A DNA stretch of 64,000 nucleotides from positions 7,501 to 71,500 of the forward strand of contig JAJFZO010000866.1 in assembly GCA_021397835.1 (NCBI GenBank), given 5' to 3'. Each line of letters begins with the position of its first letter. The stretch's first letter is position 1. Shown in pieces: positions 1-13,800 of the stretch. Made by a program: the position numbers and the translations under genes. Source of the stretch: Moringa oleifera (lineage: Eukaryota; Streptophyta; Magnoliopsida; Brassicales; Moringaceae). The notes below the pieces were generated by a model that had not been told where the DNA came from, did not search any database, and saw only the letters and a program-made list of their open reading frames with translations.

Positions 1-1815
1 TTCATTATCTCATTTTTGTATAATGTAACAATAAAATGTTATTATTGTTTAATTGATCTAATCATATTATATTGACATTATTATTACCTTTTCTTTGCAA
101 TTTTATAAGATAATTGAATATTAAATTTTATTAACTATTTCTTTTGGAAACATTGACTTTATTATTACTTTCAATTTACATCACATTTTAAATATGATTA
201 TTTTTAACCAACTTTATTATTATCATTTTAATTTACAGAAGGAAATCATCTTTCTTTTAACTATCATTAAAAAACTAATTTTTTCGAATGTCCAAGGGTT
301 TTATTAATACCTTTGCTCTAATTTAGTCAATTGAAATGAAAAAAGAATAGATTTTATTAAATCAATATCTTTTGATAATTAACCTTTTTATTACCTTATA
401 TAATTATAATATACTAGTCAATAGTTATTGATTTTTTTATATAATTTAATTCAATTGGCTTTAACACTCCATGTTGACCTTATTGCTACCTTTTGTTTGT
501 GTTTTTCTAAGATAATGTAAAATTAAATTTTATTCTTTTGTTGGAAAATTAACCCTCATAGAAGTATAGTGTAACAATAAAGTGTCATTTTTTTTAGTTG
601 ACCTAATTACATTATATTGGCATTATTGTTACCTTTTATTTGCAATTCTATGAGATAATCAAAGATTAAATTTTATTAATTGTTGCTTTTGAAACATTGA
701 CCTTATTATTACCTTTAATCTATATCAAATTTTAAAAAGGATTACCTTCTACCTATTTTATTATCATTATTTTACTTTATACAAGGAAATCGCCTTTCTT
801 CAACTATCATTAAAAAATTGATTTTTTTGGATGCCCAAGAGCTTTATTATACATTTTCTATACCCAGTCCTTTGAAATGAAAAAAAAAAAAAGGATTTCA
901 TTACGTCACATTTTTGGATAATTAACGTTATTATTACCTTATAGAATTATAATATACTAGCAAATAGTTATTGTTTTTGTATAATTTAATCCAATTGACC
1001 TTATCACACCATGTTGACTTTATGACTACTTTGGTTTGTGTTTTCCCTAAGGTAATGTAAAATTAAATTCTTTTAGCTATTTTCTTTACAAAATTAATGT
1101 TATAGAAGTATAATGAAACAATAAAGTGTCCTTATTTATTTATTTATTGATTTAATCACATTAAATTGACATTATTCTTATCTTTTATTTGCAATTTTAT
1201 GAGATAATTTAAAGATGAAATTTTGTTAACTATTTATTTTGGAACATTGAACTTATATTATCTTTGATTTACATTTTAAAATGATTGTCTATTACATACT
1301 TTGCAATTATTATTTAAATTTAAACAAGGAAATCATCTTTCTTTAACTATCATTAAAAAAAAAAAAAACTGATTTTTTGAATGCCCATGGGCTTTATTAA
1401 TATCTTTACTCCACTTCAGTAATTTGAAATGAAAAAAATTAGATTTCATTAAGTCAACATTTTTTGACAGTTAATCTTATTATTACCTTATAGAATTATA
1501 ATACACTAGTCAACAATTATTGTTTTTTAATAATTTAGCTCAATTAACCTTATCATTCCACGTTGAGCTTATTACGACCATTTGTTTGTGTTTATTTTAA
1601 GAGAATGTAAAATTAAATTTTATTAACAATTTTTTTTGAAAAATTAATCTTGTAGATGTATAATGTAATAATGAAGTGTTATTATTTTTCTCAATTGATC
1701 TAGTCATATTATATTGACATTAGTATTATCTTTTATTTGCAGTTTTATGAGATAATTAAAGATTAACTTTTATCAACTATTTTGTGAAACTTTAACCTTA
1801 TTAGTTGCTTTAATT
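1..1815 (-). repeat. AT-rich satellite array, reverse orientation, ~550-bp units
   Basis: Diverged tandem repeat of about 545-550 bp. The landmark TTGAAATGAAAAAA recurs near 340, 875 and 1,425. The landmark 'gtaacaataaagtgt' and its variants recurs near 25, 570, 1,110 and 1,660. Boxes reading TTGACCTTATTATTACCTT occur several times per unit. These are the reverse complement of the box that dominates the following 26 kb, so this short array runs opposite to it. Many stops in all frames and no coding-like stretch. The left end lies outside the window. Confidence 0.85.
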
Positions 1816-1865
1816 TAAATAATTTTTTTAAAATATTTATTTCTAAAATTTGATATAAATTGAAG
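1800..1865. repeat. Palindromic switch point between oppositely oriented satellite arrays
   Basis: Left arm 'ttaaccttattagttgcttt' and right arm 'aaggtaataataaggttaat' are imperfect reverse complements. They flank a short AT spacer near 1,815-1,845. The satellite reads in reverse to the left and forward to the right. The junction is therefore head-to-head within the same repeat phase, as after an inversion or a fold-back replication event. Centre position is approximate. Confidence 0.7.
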
Positions 1866-4800
1866 GTAATAATAAGGTTAATTTTTTAAAAAATATTTAA
1901 ATAAATTTAATCTTTCATTATTTGAAGATAATACAAACAAAAGGCGATAATGATGTTGATATAATATCATAAGGTCAAATGAATTAAATTTACAAAAAAA
2001 AAAAAAAACCTTTTATCATGATATTATACTTTTATAAAGTGATAATAGGGTCAATTATTCAAAAATATAAACTTAATGAAATCTACGTTTTTTTAGTTTT
2101 AAATGACTGAAGTAGAAAAATGTCATTAATAAGGCCTATGAGCATTCAAGAAAATCTTTTTTATAATAGCTAAAAAAAGGTTGTGTGAATTAAAATACTA
2201 ATGATTGTAAAGTAGGTAGAAGGTAATCGTTTTTAAAGTTTGATGTAAAGGAAAGGTAACGATGAGGTCATGGCTTTAAAAAATAGTTAATAAAATTTAA
2301 TCTTTCATTATCTTAAAAGAAATACAAACAAAAGGTAGCAATAAGGTCAACATGGAATAATAAGGTCAATTGAATTAAATTATTAAAAAACTATTGACTA
2401 ATTTATTATAATTCTATATTCTAACAATAATGTTCAGTATAAAAAAATATTGACTTAATGAAATCTATTTTTTTTTTTTCATTTCAAATGATTGAAGTAG
2501 AGCAAAATTGTTAATAAAGCCATTAAGTATTCAAAAAAATCCGTGTTTAATGACAGTTAAAGAAAGATGATTTCTTTATGTAAATTAAAATAATAGAAAT
2601 AAAGTTGGTAGAAGGTGATCATTTTTAAAATTTGATGTAAATGAAGGTAATAATAAGGTCAATGTTCCAAAAAATAATTAATAAAATTTAATCTTCAATT
2701 ATCTTATAAAATTGCAAATAAATGGTAATAATAATGTCAACATAATATGATTAAATCAACTGAAAAAAAATAATGATAACACTTTATTGTTACATTATAA
2801 AAATAAGGTAATTATAAGATCAATTATCCAAAAGTATTAACTTAATAAAATCTACGTTTGTTAAATTTTAAATGACTGAAGAAGAGAAAGTAATAAAGTT
2901 CCATTCAAAAATATCTATTTAATGATGGCTAATGATTAGAGGTCTTTTTAATGATAATAAAGTAGATAAAAGAGAATCATTTTTAAAATTCAATGTAAAT
3001 TGAAGGTAATAATAAGGTCAATTTTTTAAAAAAAAAGTTAAATAAAGTCAATCGTTCATTATCTTAAGAAAATACAAACAAAGGGTGATAATGATGTTGA
3101 TATAATGTCATAAGGTCAATTAAATTAAATTTTACAAAAAATAATAACCCTTGATCATTACATGATTCTTTTATAAAGTAATAATAGGGTCGATTATCGA
3201 AAAATATAAAATTAATGAAATCTAAGTTTTTTTAGTTTCAAATGACTGAAGTAAAGAACAGATATTAGAAGGCGTATGGTCATTTAAGAAAATCTTTTTA
3301 ACGATAGCTAAAGAAAGGTTGTGTAAATTAAAATAATAAAGATACTGAAGTAGGTAAAAGATAATCGTTTTTAAAGTTTGATGTAAAGAGAGGTAACAAT
3401 AAGGTCATGGTTTTAAAAAATAGTTAATAAAATTTAATCTTTTATTATCTTAACAAAAACATAAATAAAAGGTAATAATAAGGTCCACAGATGTTAATAT
3501 TTTATAATTTTATAAGGTAATAGTAAGGTTGATTATCAAAAAATGTTAAATTAATGATATCTATTTTTTAAAATGTTAATTATTAAATTAAAAAATATTT
3601 TTTAATGATAGTTAAAAAAATATGATTTCTTTATGTAAATTAAAATAATAATAATAATAAAGTAAGAATATGGTAATCATTTTAAAAATTTGATGCAAAT
3701 AATAAGTTTAATTTTTCAAAAAAAGAAAATAGTTAATAAATCTTAATATTTCTTTTTTATAAAATTGCAAATTAAATGTAATAATAATGTCAAAATAATG
3801 TGTTTATATTAATTGAATTAAATTTTACAAAATTTAAGAATCCTTCATTATTACATTATAATTCGATAAGATAATAATAGGATCAATTATCTAAAAATAT
3901 TAACTTAATGAAATCTTTTTTTTAATTTCAAATGACTAAAGTAAAGCAAAGATATTAAAGGTCTATGGACATTTAAGAAAATTATTTTAATGATAGCTTA
4001 AGAAAGATTGTGCAAACTGAAATAATAATGATAATAAAGTCAGTAGAAGGTAATCTCTCCTAAAGTTTGATGTAAAGAGAAGGTTAATAATGTTAATTTT
4101 TTTAAAAAAATAGTTAATAAAATTTAATCTTTCACTATCTTAAAAAAATAATTATGTTGACCTTATTACTACTTCTTGTCTGTGTTTCTTTTAAGATAAT
4201 GTAAAATTAAATTATAGAAAAATAATAAATGTTAACTAGTATATTATAATTCTATAAGGTAATAATAAGTTTAATTATCAAAAAAAGTTGACTTAATGAT
4301 ATTTGTTTTTTTTTTTTCATTTCAAATGATTGAAGTAAAGAAAATGTATTAATAAAGCTCTTAAGCATCCGAAAAATCAATTTTTTAATGATAGCTAAAG
4401 AAAGATAATTATCTTATATAAATTAAAATAATAATAATAAATAGGTAGAAATTAAGTAATCATTTTTAAATTTTGTTGTAAATCAAAAGGAATAACAAGG
4501 TCAATGTTCCAAAAGAAATAGCTAACAAAATTTAATATTTAATTATCTTAAAAAATAGAAAGTAAAATGTAATAATAATGTCAATATTAATGTGATTAAT
4601 TCAACTGAAAAAAATAATAATACCACTTTATTGTTACATTATACCTCTATAAAGTTTTCAAAAAAAAATAGTTAATAACATTTAATTTTACATTATCTTT
4701 AAAGAAACACAAATAAAAAGTAGTAATAAGGTCAACATGGAGTAATGGAGTAATAAGGTCAATTGAATTAAACTATAAAAAAAAAAAATGATAACTATGG

Positions 4801-7800
4801 ACTAGTGTATTGTAATTCTATAAGGTAATAATTAATGTTGACTTAATGAAATCTTTTTTCTTTTAATTTCAAATGGGTGAAAGAGAGTAAAGGTATTACT
4901 AAAGTCCTTGCGAATTAAAAAAAAATCTATTTTTTAATGATAGTTAAAGAAAGATGATTTTCTTATGTAAATCAAAATAACAATAATAAAATAGGCAGAA
5001 GGTAACGATTTTTAAAATTTGATGTAAATAAAAAGTAATAATAAGGTCAGTGTTCTGAAAGAAATAGTTAATAAAATTTAATCTTCAATTATTTTATAAA
5101 ATTGCAAATAAAAGATAATAATAATGCTAATATAATGTGATTAGATCAACCCAAAAAAGATAATATCACATTATTGTAACATTGTACTTCTATAAGCTAA
5201 TAATAGGGTCAATTATCCAAAAATATGGACTTAATAAAATTTAAGTTTGCTAAAATGACTAAAGAAAAGGTAGTAATGAAGCCCATGGGCATTCAAAAAT
5301 ATATATTCAATGATGGCTAACAAAAGATGATCATTTTGTGTAAATTAAAATTTTAATAATAAGAAAGTAAATAGAAGGTAATCATTTTTAAATTTGATGT
5401 AAAATGAAAGTAATAATGAGGTTAATTTTTTAAAAAATAGTTAAATAAATTTAATCTTTGATTATATAAAGAAAATAAAAAGGAAAGGTGATATAAATTT
5501 GAAATAATGTGATATGGTCAATGAAATTAAATTTTACGAAGAATAACAACCCTTTATCATTACATTATACTTTAATAAAGTAATAATATAATCAAATATC
5601 CAAGAATATAAATTTAATAAAATCTAAGTTTTTTTAGTTTCAAATGATTGAAGTAGAAAAAAGGTATTAATGAGAGCTATAGGTAAAGTTTGATATGAAA
5701 GGAAGGTAATAATAAGGTTATTATTTTTTAAAAATAAAATTTAATCTTTCATTATATTTAAAAAACAAAAATACAAATAAAAGATAGTAATAAAGTCAAC
5801 AATGTGCCATAAGGTTAATTGATTTAAATTATAGAAAAAAACAACAATAACTTTTGATTAATACATTATAATTCTATAAGGTAATAATAACTTTAATCAT
5901 TAAAAAATGTTGACTTAATAAAATCAAATTTTTCTTTTTCTTTTAGATGACAAAAATAGAGCAAAGGGATTAATACAACCTATGAGAATTCAAAAAAATC
6001 TATTTTTTAAATGATAATTAACAGTGGATGATTTCCTTATGTAAATTAAACTAATAATAATATAGTAGGTAGAAGGTAATTATTTTAAAATTTTGATTTA
6101 AATCAAAGGTAATAATAAGGTCAATGTTTCAAAAAAAAAATAGTTAATAGAATTCAATCTTTAATTATCTCACAAAATTGTGAACGAAAGGTAATAATAA
6201 TGTTTATAAAATGTGATTAGATCAACTCAGAAAAATAAGAACACTTTATTGTTACAATATCTTTCTATAATGTTAATTTTCCAAAAAAATAGTTAAAAGA
6301 ATTTAATTTTATATTATCTTAAAAAAAATACAAACAAAAAGTAGTAATAAGGTCAACATAATGTGATAAGATCAATTAAATTAAATTATAAAAAAACAAT
6401 AACTGTTGACTAGTATATTATAATTCTGTAAGGTAATATCAAAGTTAATTATCAAAAAAAGTTGACTTAATAAAATCAATTTTTTGTTTTTTCATTTCAA
6501 ATGACTGAAATAGAGAAAATATATAAATATAGCTCTTGGGTATCTAAAAAAATTAATTTTTTAATGATAGTTAAAGAAAGATGATTTCCTTGTGTAAAGT
6601 AAAATAATGATAATAAAATAGGTACAAGGCGATCGTTTTTAAAATTTGATGTAAATCAAATGTCATAATAAGGTCAATGTTCAAAAAAAATAGTTAATAA
6701 AATTTCATCTTTAATTATCTTGAAAAATTACAAATAAAAGATAATAATAATATCAATATAATATGATTAGATCAATTGAGAAAAAAAAAATTATAATGCT
6801 TTATTATTACGTTATACTTTTGTAAGGTTAATTTTACCAAAAAATTGTTAATAAAATTTGATTTTACATTATCTTCAAAGAAACACAAACAAAACCAACA
6901 TGGAGTGACAAGATCAATTTAATTAAACTATAAAAAAATAATTACTGTTAACTAGTATATTATAATTTTATAAGGTAATATTTACGGTTAATTATCAAAA
7001 AATGTTGACTTAATGAAATCTTTTTTAAAAGAAAATTCAAATGAGTGAAGTAGAATAAAGGTATTAATAAATTCCTTAGGCATTAAAGAAAATTAATTTT
7101 TTAATGATAGTCAAAGAAATGTGATTTTCTTGTGTAAATTAAAATAATAATAATAATAATAAAGTAGATAAAAGGTAATCATTTTTAAAATTTGATGTAA
7201 ATTGAATGTAATAATAAGGTCAATGTTTTATAAGAAATAGTTGATAAAAGATAATAATAATGTCAATATAATGTGATTAGATCAACTGAAAAGAGATAAT
7301 ACCACCTTATTATTACATTATACTTTTGTAAAGTAATAATAAGGTCAATTATACAAAATTACAGACTTAATGAAATTTAGGTTTATTAAAATCACTGAAG
7401 AAGGGGTAATTAAAAAAGCCCATTGGCATTCAAAATATATGTTAAATGATGGCTAACAAAAGATGATCTTCTTGTGTAAATTAAAATTATAATGATAATA
7501 AAGTGGATAGAATGTAATTATTTTTAAATTTTGATGTAAATTAAAGGTAATAATAAGGTCAATTTTTTAAAAAATAGTAAAATAAATTTAATCTTTGATT
7601 ATTTAAAAAAAAACAAACAAAAGGTCATAATGTATTTGATATAATGTGATAAGGTCAATTGAATTAAATTTTACAAAAAATAATAATCATTTATCATTTC
7701 ATTATACTTTTATAAAGTAATAATACAATCAAATATTCAAAAATATAAATTTAGTAAAATTTAAAGTGTTTTAAGTTTCAAATAACTGCAGTAAAGAAAA

Positions 7801-10800
7801 GGTATTAATAAGGCTATGAACATTCAAGAAAATCTTTTTAATGAAAGCCAAGGAGTGATACTAAAGTAGGTAGAAGGTAACCACTTTTAAAGCTTGATGC
7901 ACAGGGAAGGTAATAATAAGCTTATTATTTTAAAAAATAGTTAATAAAATTTAATCTTTCTTTATCTTAAAAAGAAAAAGAAAAACACAAACAAAAGGTG
8001 GGAATGAGGTCAACAATGTGTCATAAGGTCAATTAATTTAAATTATCAAAAAAAACAATAAATCTTATTAATACATTATAATTCTATAAGGTAATAATAA
8101 GGTTGATTATCAAAAAATGTTAATTTAAAAAAATCTAACCATTTTTTTTAAATTTTAGATAATTGAAATAAAGCAAAGGTATTAATACAGCCTATCAGAA
8201 TTCAAAAAAAAAAAATTGTTTCTCAATGATATTTAACAATAGATGATTTTCTTGTGTAAATTAAAATAATAATAATCTAATAAGTAAAAGGTAATCATTT
8301 TAAAATTTTGATTCAAATCGAAGGTAATAATAAGGTCAATGCTTCAAAAAATTAGTTAATAAAATTTAATTTTTATTTATCTCACAAAATTACAAGCGAA
8401 AGGTAATAATAATTTCAATATAATGTGATTAGATCAACTTGAAAAAATAAGAACATTTTATTGTTACATTATACTTGTATAACATTAATTTTAAAAAAAA
8501 TTTAAAAAAATTTAATTTTATATTATCTTAAAAAAACACAAACATAAGGTCAACATGATATGATAAGTTCAATCGAATTAAAATATTAATAAAACTGTGA
8601 CTGTTGACTAGTATATTATAATTCTATAAGGTAATAATAAGGTTAATTATCAAAAAATGTTCACATAATGAAATCTATTTCATTTTTCCATTTCAAATAA
8701 CTAAAGTAGAGAAGACGTATTAATAATAAGTTAAAGGTAAAAGGTAATCATTTTTAAAATTTGATGTAAATTAAAGGTAATAATAAGGTCAATTTTTTCA
8801 AAAAAATAGTTAAACAAATTTAATTTTTTATTAGTTGAAGAAAACACAAACAAAAGGTGATAATGAATTTGATATAATGCCATAAAGTCGATTAAATTAT
8901 ATTTTACAAAACATAATTACCCTTTATCATTACATTATACTTCTATAAAGTAAAAATACGATCGAATATCCAAAAATATAAAATTAATGAAATCTAAGTT
9001 TTTTTAGTTTCAAATGACTAAAGTAGAAAAAAAGTATTAATAAGGCCTATGGGCATGAGAAAATCTTTTTAACGAAAGCTAAAGAAAGATCGTGTAAATT
9101 AAAATAATATTGATACTAAAGTAAGTAGAAGTTATCCAATGTGAAGGGAAGGTGATAATAAAGTTATTATTTTTTGAAAAATAGTTAACAAAATTTAATC
9201 TTTTGTTATCTTAAAAAAATGACAACACAAACAAAAGGTAGTAATAAGGTCAACAAAGTGCAATAAGGTTAATTGATTTACAATATCAACAAAACAATAA
9301 TAACTCTTGATTAATGCATTATACTTTTATAAGGTAATACTAAGGTTAATTACCAAAAAATGTTGCCTTATTAAAATCTAACATTTTTTTTTTCATTTCA
9401 GTGGACTGAAATAAAGCAAAGCTATTAATACAACTTATGAGAATTCAAACCAAAAAAATTATTTTTTTAATGATCATTAACAACAGATGATTTCCTTGTA
9501 CAAAATAAAATAATAATAATATAATAAGTAAAACGTAACCATTTTAAAATTTTGATTTAAATCGAAAGTAATTAAAAGGTCAATATTCCAAAAAATAGAT
9601 AATAAAATTTAATCATTAATTATCTCACAAAATTGCAAATGAAAGGTAATAATAATGTCAATATAATGTGATTAGATGAACAAAAAAAAATAAGAACACT
9701 TTATTGTTACATTGTACTTTTGTAAGTTAATTTTCCAAAAAAAAAAGTTAAAAAGAATTTTATTTTGCATTATCTTAAAAGAAACACAAACAAAAAGTAG
9801 TAATAACGGTACACATGAAGTGATAAGGTTAATTGAATTAAATTATAAAAAATAATTATTGACTAGTATATTATAATTCTATAAAGTAATAACAAGGTTA
9901 ATTATACAAAATTTTGATGACTTAATGAAATTTGTTTTTTTTTTTTCATTTCAAATGACCGAAGTAGAGAAAACGTATTAACAAAGCTCTTAAGCATCCA
10001 AAAGAATGAACAATTTAACAATAGTTGAAGAAGATGATTTTCTTTTACAAATTAAAATAACAACAATAATAAAGTGGGTAGAAAGTAATCGTTTTTAAAA
10101 TTTGATATAAATTGAAGATAGTAATAAGATCAATTTTTCAAAACAAATAATTAATTAAATTTAATCTTTAATTATATTAAAAATTTAAAAATAAAAGATA
10201 ATAATAATGTCAATATAATGTGATTAGATCAACAGGAAAAAATAATGACCTTTTATTATTACATTATACTTCTATAAGGTTAATTTGCCAAAAAATAGTT
10301 AATAAAATTTAATTTTACATTATTTTGATTAGTATAACATGATTCTACAAGGTAATATTGTGATTAATTATCAAAAAATATTAAGTTAATGAAATCTTTT
10401 TTAAAAAAATTAATAAAGCCCTTGAGCATCCAAAAAAAATCAGTTTTTTAATCATAGTTAAAAGAAAGGCGATTTTCTTGTGTAAATTAAAATAATAACA
10501 ACAAAGTAGGCAAAAAGTAATCATTTTTAAAATTTGATGCAAATCGAAAGTCATAATAAGGTCAATACTTCAAAAGAAAGAATTAATAAAATCTAATCTT
10601 TAATTATCTTAAAAAATTAAAAATAAAACATAATAATAATTTCAATATAATGTGATTAAATCAACTGAAAAAATAATAATAATAGCACTTTATTATTACA
10701 TTATACTCCTATAAGGTTAATTTTCTAAAAACAATAGTTAATAAAATTTAATTTTACATTATCTTCAAAGAAACACAAACAAAAAGTAGTCATAAGGTCA

Positions 10801-13800
10801 ACTTGTAGTGATAAAGGTCAATTGAATTAAATAATATTAAAAAAATAAACGTTAACTAGTATAATATGATTTTGTAAGGCAATATTAATGTTAATTATCA
10901 AAAAATGTTGACTTAATGAAATCTATTTTACTTTTTAAAAAAAAAAATCAAATGAGTGAAGTAGAGCAAAGGTATTAATTAATAAAAAATTAATTTTTTT
11001 AATGATGGTTGAAGACAAGTGATTTTCCTGTGTAAATTAAAATTATAATAATAAAGTACGTAGAAGGTAATCATTTTAAAAATTTGATGTAAAATCGAAG
11101 GTAATAATAAGGTCAATGTTTGAAAAGAAATAGTAAATAAAATTTAATCTTCAATTATTTGATAAAACTACAAATAAAAGATAATAATAATACCTATGTA
11201 ATGTGATTATTTCAATTGGAAAAAAAATAATATCACTTTTTTGTTGCATTATACTTCTATAAGGTAATAATTGGGTAATTATCCAAAAATACTAACTTAA
11301 TGAAATTTAAGTTTTGTTAAAATGACTGAAGAAGAGGTAGTGAAAAAGCCCATAAGCATTCAAAAGTATTTATTTAATGATGGCTAAAGAAATGTGATCT
11401 TCTTGCGTACATCAAAATTTTAATGATAATAAAATGGATAGAAGGTAATTATTTCAAAATTTGATATAAATTGAATGTAATAATAAGGTTAATTTTTTCA
11501 AAAAATAGTTAAATAAATGTAATTTTTCATTTTCTAAAGAGAATACAAATAAAAGGTGGTAATAAATTTGATATAATGTCATAAGGTCACTTGAATTAAA
11601 TTTTACAAAAATAATAACCCTTTATCATTACATTATGCTTCTATAAGGTAATGATACGATCAAATATCAAAAAAATATAAATTTAATGAAATCTAACTTT
11701 GTTTAGTTTCAAATAACTGAAGTGGAGAAAATGTACTAATAAAGCCTATAGGCATTCAAGAAAATCTTTTTAATGAAAGCTATAGCAAGATTGTGTAAAT
11801 TAAGATAATAATGATACTAAAGTAGGTAATAAAAAGGTTATTGTTTTTTAAAACATATTTAATAAAATTTGATCTTTTGTTATCTTAAAAAAAAACACAC
11901 GAACAAAAGGTAGTGATAAAGTTAACAAGGTGCCATAAGGTCGATTGATTTGAATTATCAAAAAAAACAACAATAACTCTTGATTAATACATTATCATTG
12001 TGCAAGGTAATAACGAGGTTAATTATCAAAAAAATATTGACTTAACAAAATCTAATATTTTTTTTTTCATTTCAAATGACCGAAATAAAGTAAATGTTAC
12101 TACACCTTATAAGAATTCAAAAAATTCTGTCTTTTTAATGATAATTAACAATAGATGATTTCCTCATGTATATTAAAACAATAATAATATAGTTGGTGAA
12201 AGGTAATCATTTTAAAATTTTGATTTAAATCAAAGATAATAATAAGGTCAATGTTTCAAAAAAAAAATAGTTAACAAAATTTAATCTTTAATTATCTCAC
12301 AAAATTGCAAATGAAAGAAAATAATAATGCCAATATAATGTGATTAGATTAATAGAGAAAAACAAGAACACTTTATTGTTATATTATACTTCTGTAACGT
12401 TCATTCTCTAAAAAAATAGTTAGAAAAATTAATTTTACAATATCTTAAAAGAAACATAAACAAAATATAGTAATAAGGTACACATAATGTGATAAGGTCA
12501 ATTGAATTAAATTATAAAAAAATAATAACTGTTACCTAGTATATTATAATTCTATAAGGTAATAATAAGGTTAATTATCAAAAAATGTTGACTTAATGAA
12601 ATCTATTTCTTTTTCATTTTAAATGACTGAAGTAGAGAAAATGTATTAATAAAGCTCTTGAGCATCAAAAAAAATAAATTTTTAATGATAGTTAAAGAAA
12701 AATGATATTCTTGTATAAATTAAAATAATAATAATAATGTGGGTAGAAGATAATCGTTTTTAAAATTTGATGTAAATCGAATGCAATAATAAGGTCATTG
12801 TTTCAAAAAAATAGTTAATAAAATTTAATATTCAATTATTTTAAAAAATTAATAATAAAATATAATAATAACATCAATATAATATGATTAGATCAATTGA
12901 AAAAAAGATAATAATAAAGCTACATTGTGACATTACACTTCTATAAGGTTAATTTGCCAAAAAAATATTAATAAAATTTAATTTTATATAATTTAAAAAA
13001 AATAGTAATAAGGTCAACATGGAGTGATAAGGTCAATCAAATTAAACAATGAAAAAATAATAACTATTGACTAGTATAACTTGATTCTATAAGGTAATAT
13101 TAAGGTTACATATCAAAAAATATTGACTTAACAAAATTTTAAAAAAAAAATTCAAATGAGTGAATAGAGCAAAGGTATTAATCAATAAAGCCCTTGGGTA
13201 TTTAAAAAATTAGGTTTTAATGATAGTTAAAGAAAGGCAATTTTCTTGTGTAAATTAAAATAATAATAATAAAATAGGTAGAAGTTAATAATTTTTAAAA
13301 TTTGATGTAAATCAAAAGTATTAAATGGTCAATGTTCCAAAAAAAATAGTTAATAAAATTTAATCTTTAAATATCTTCAAAAATTAAAAATAAAATATAA
13401 TAATAATGTCAATATAATATGATTAGATCGACTAAAATAATAATAATAACACTTTATTATTACATTATACTTCTATAAGGTTAATTTTAAAATATATATA
13501 TATATAGTTAATAAAATTTAATTTCACATTATCTTCAAAGAAATGCAAACAAAAAGTAGTCATAAGGTAAACTTGGATTCATAAGATTAATTTAATTAAA
13601 CAACAAAAAAACCCAATAATTGTTGATTAGTATAATATGATTTTATAAGATAATATTAAGGTAAATTATCAAAAAAATGTTAGCTTAATGAAATCTATTT
13701 GTTTAAAAAAAAATTAATGAGTGAAGTAAAGCAAAAGTGTTACTTAATAAAGCCCTTGAGCATTCAAAAAAAAAATCAATATGTTAAAGAAAGATAATTT

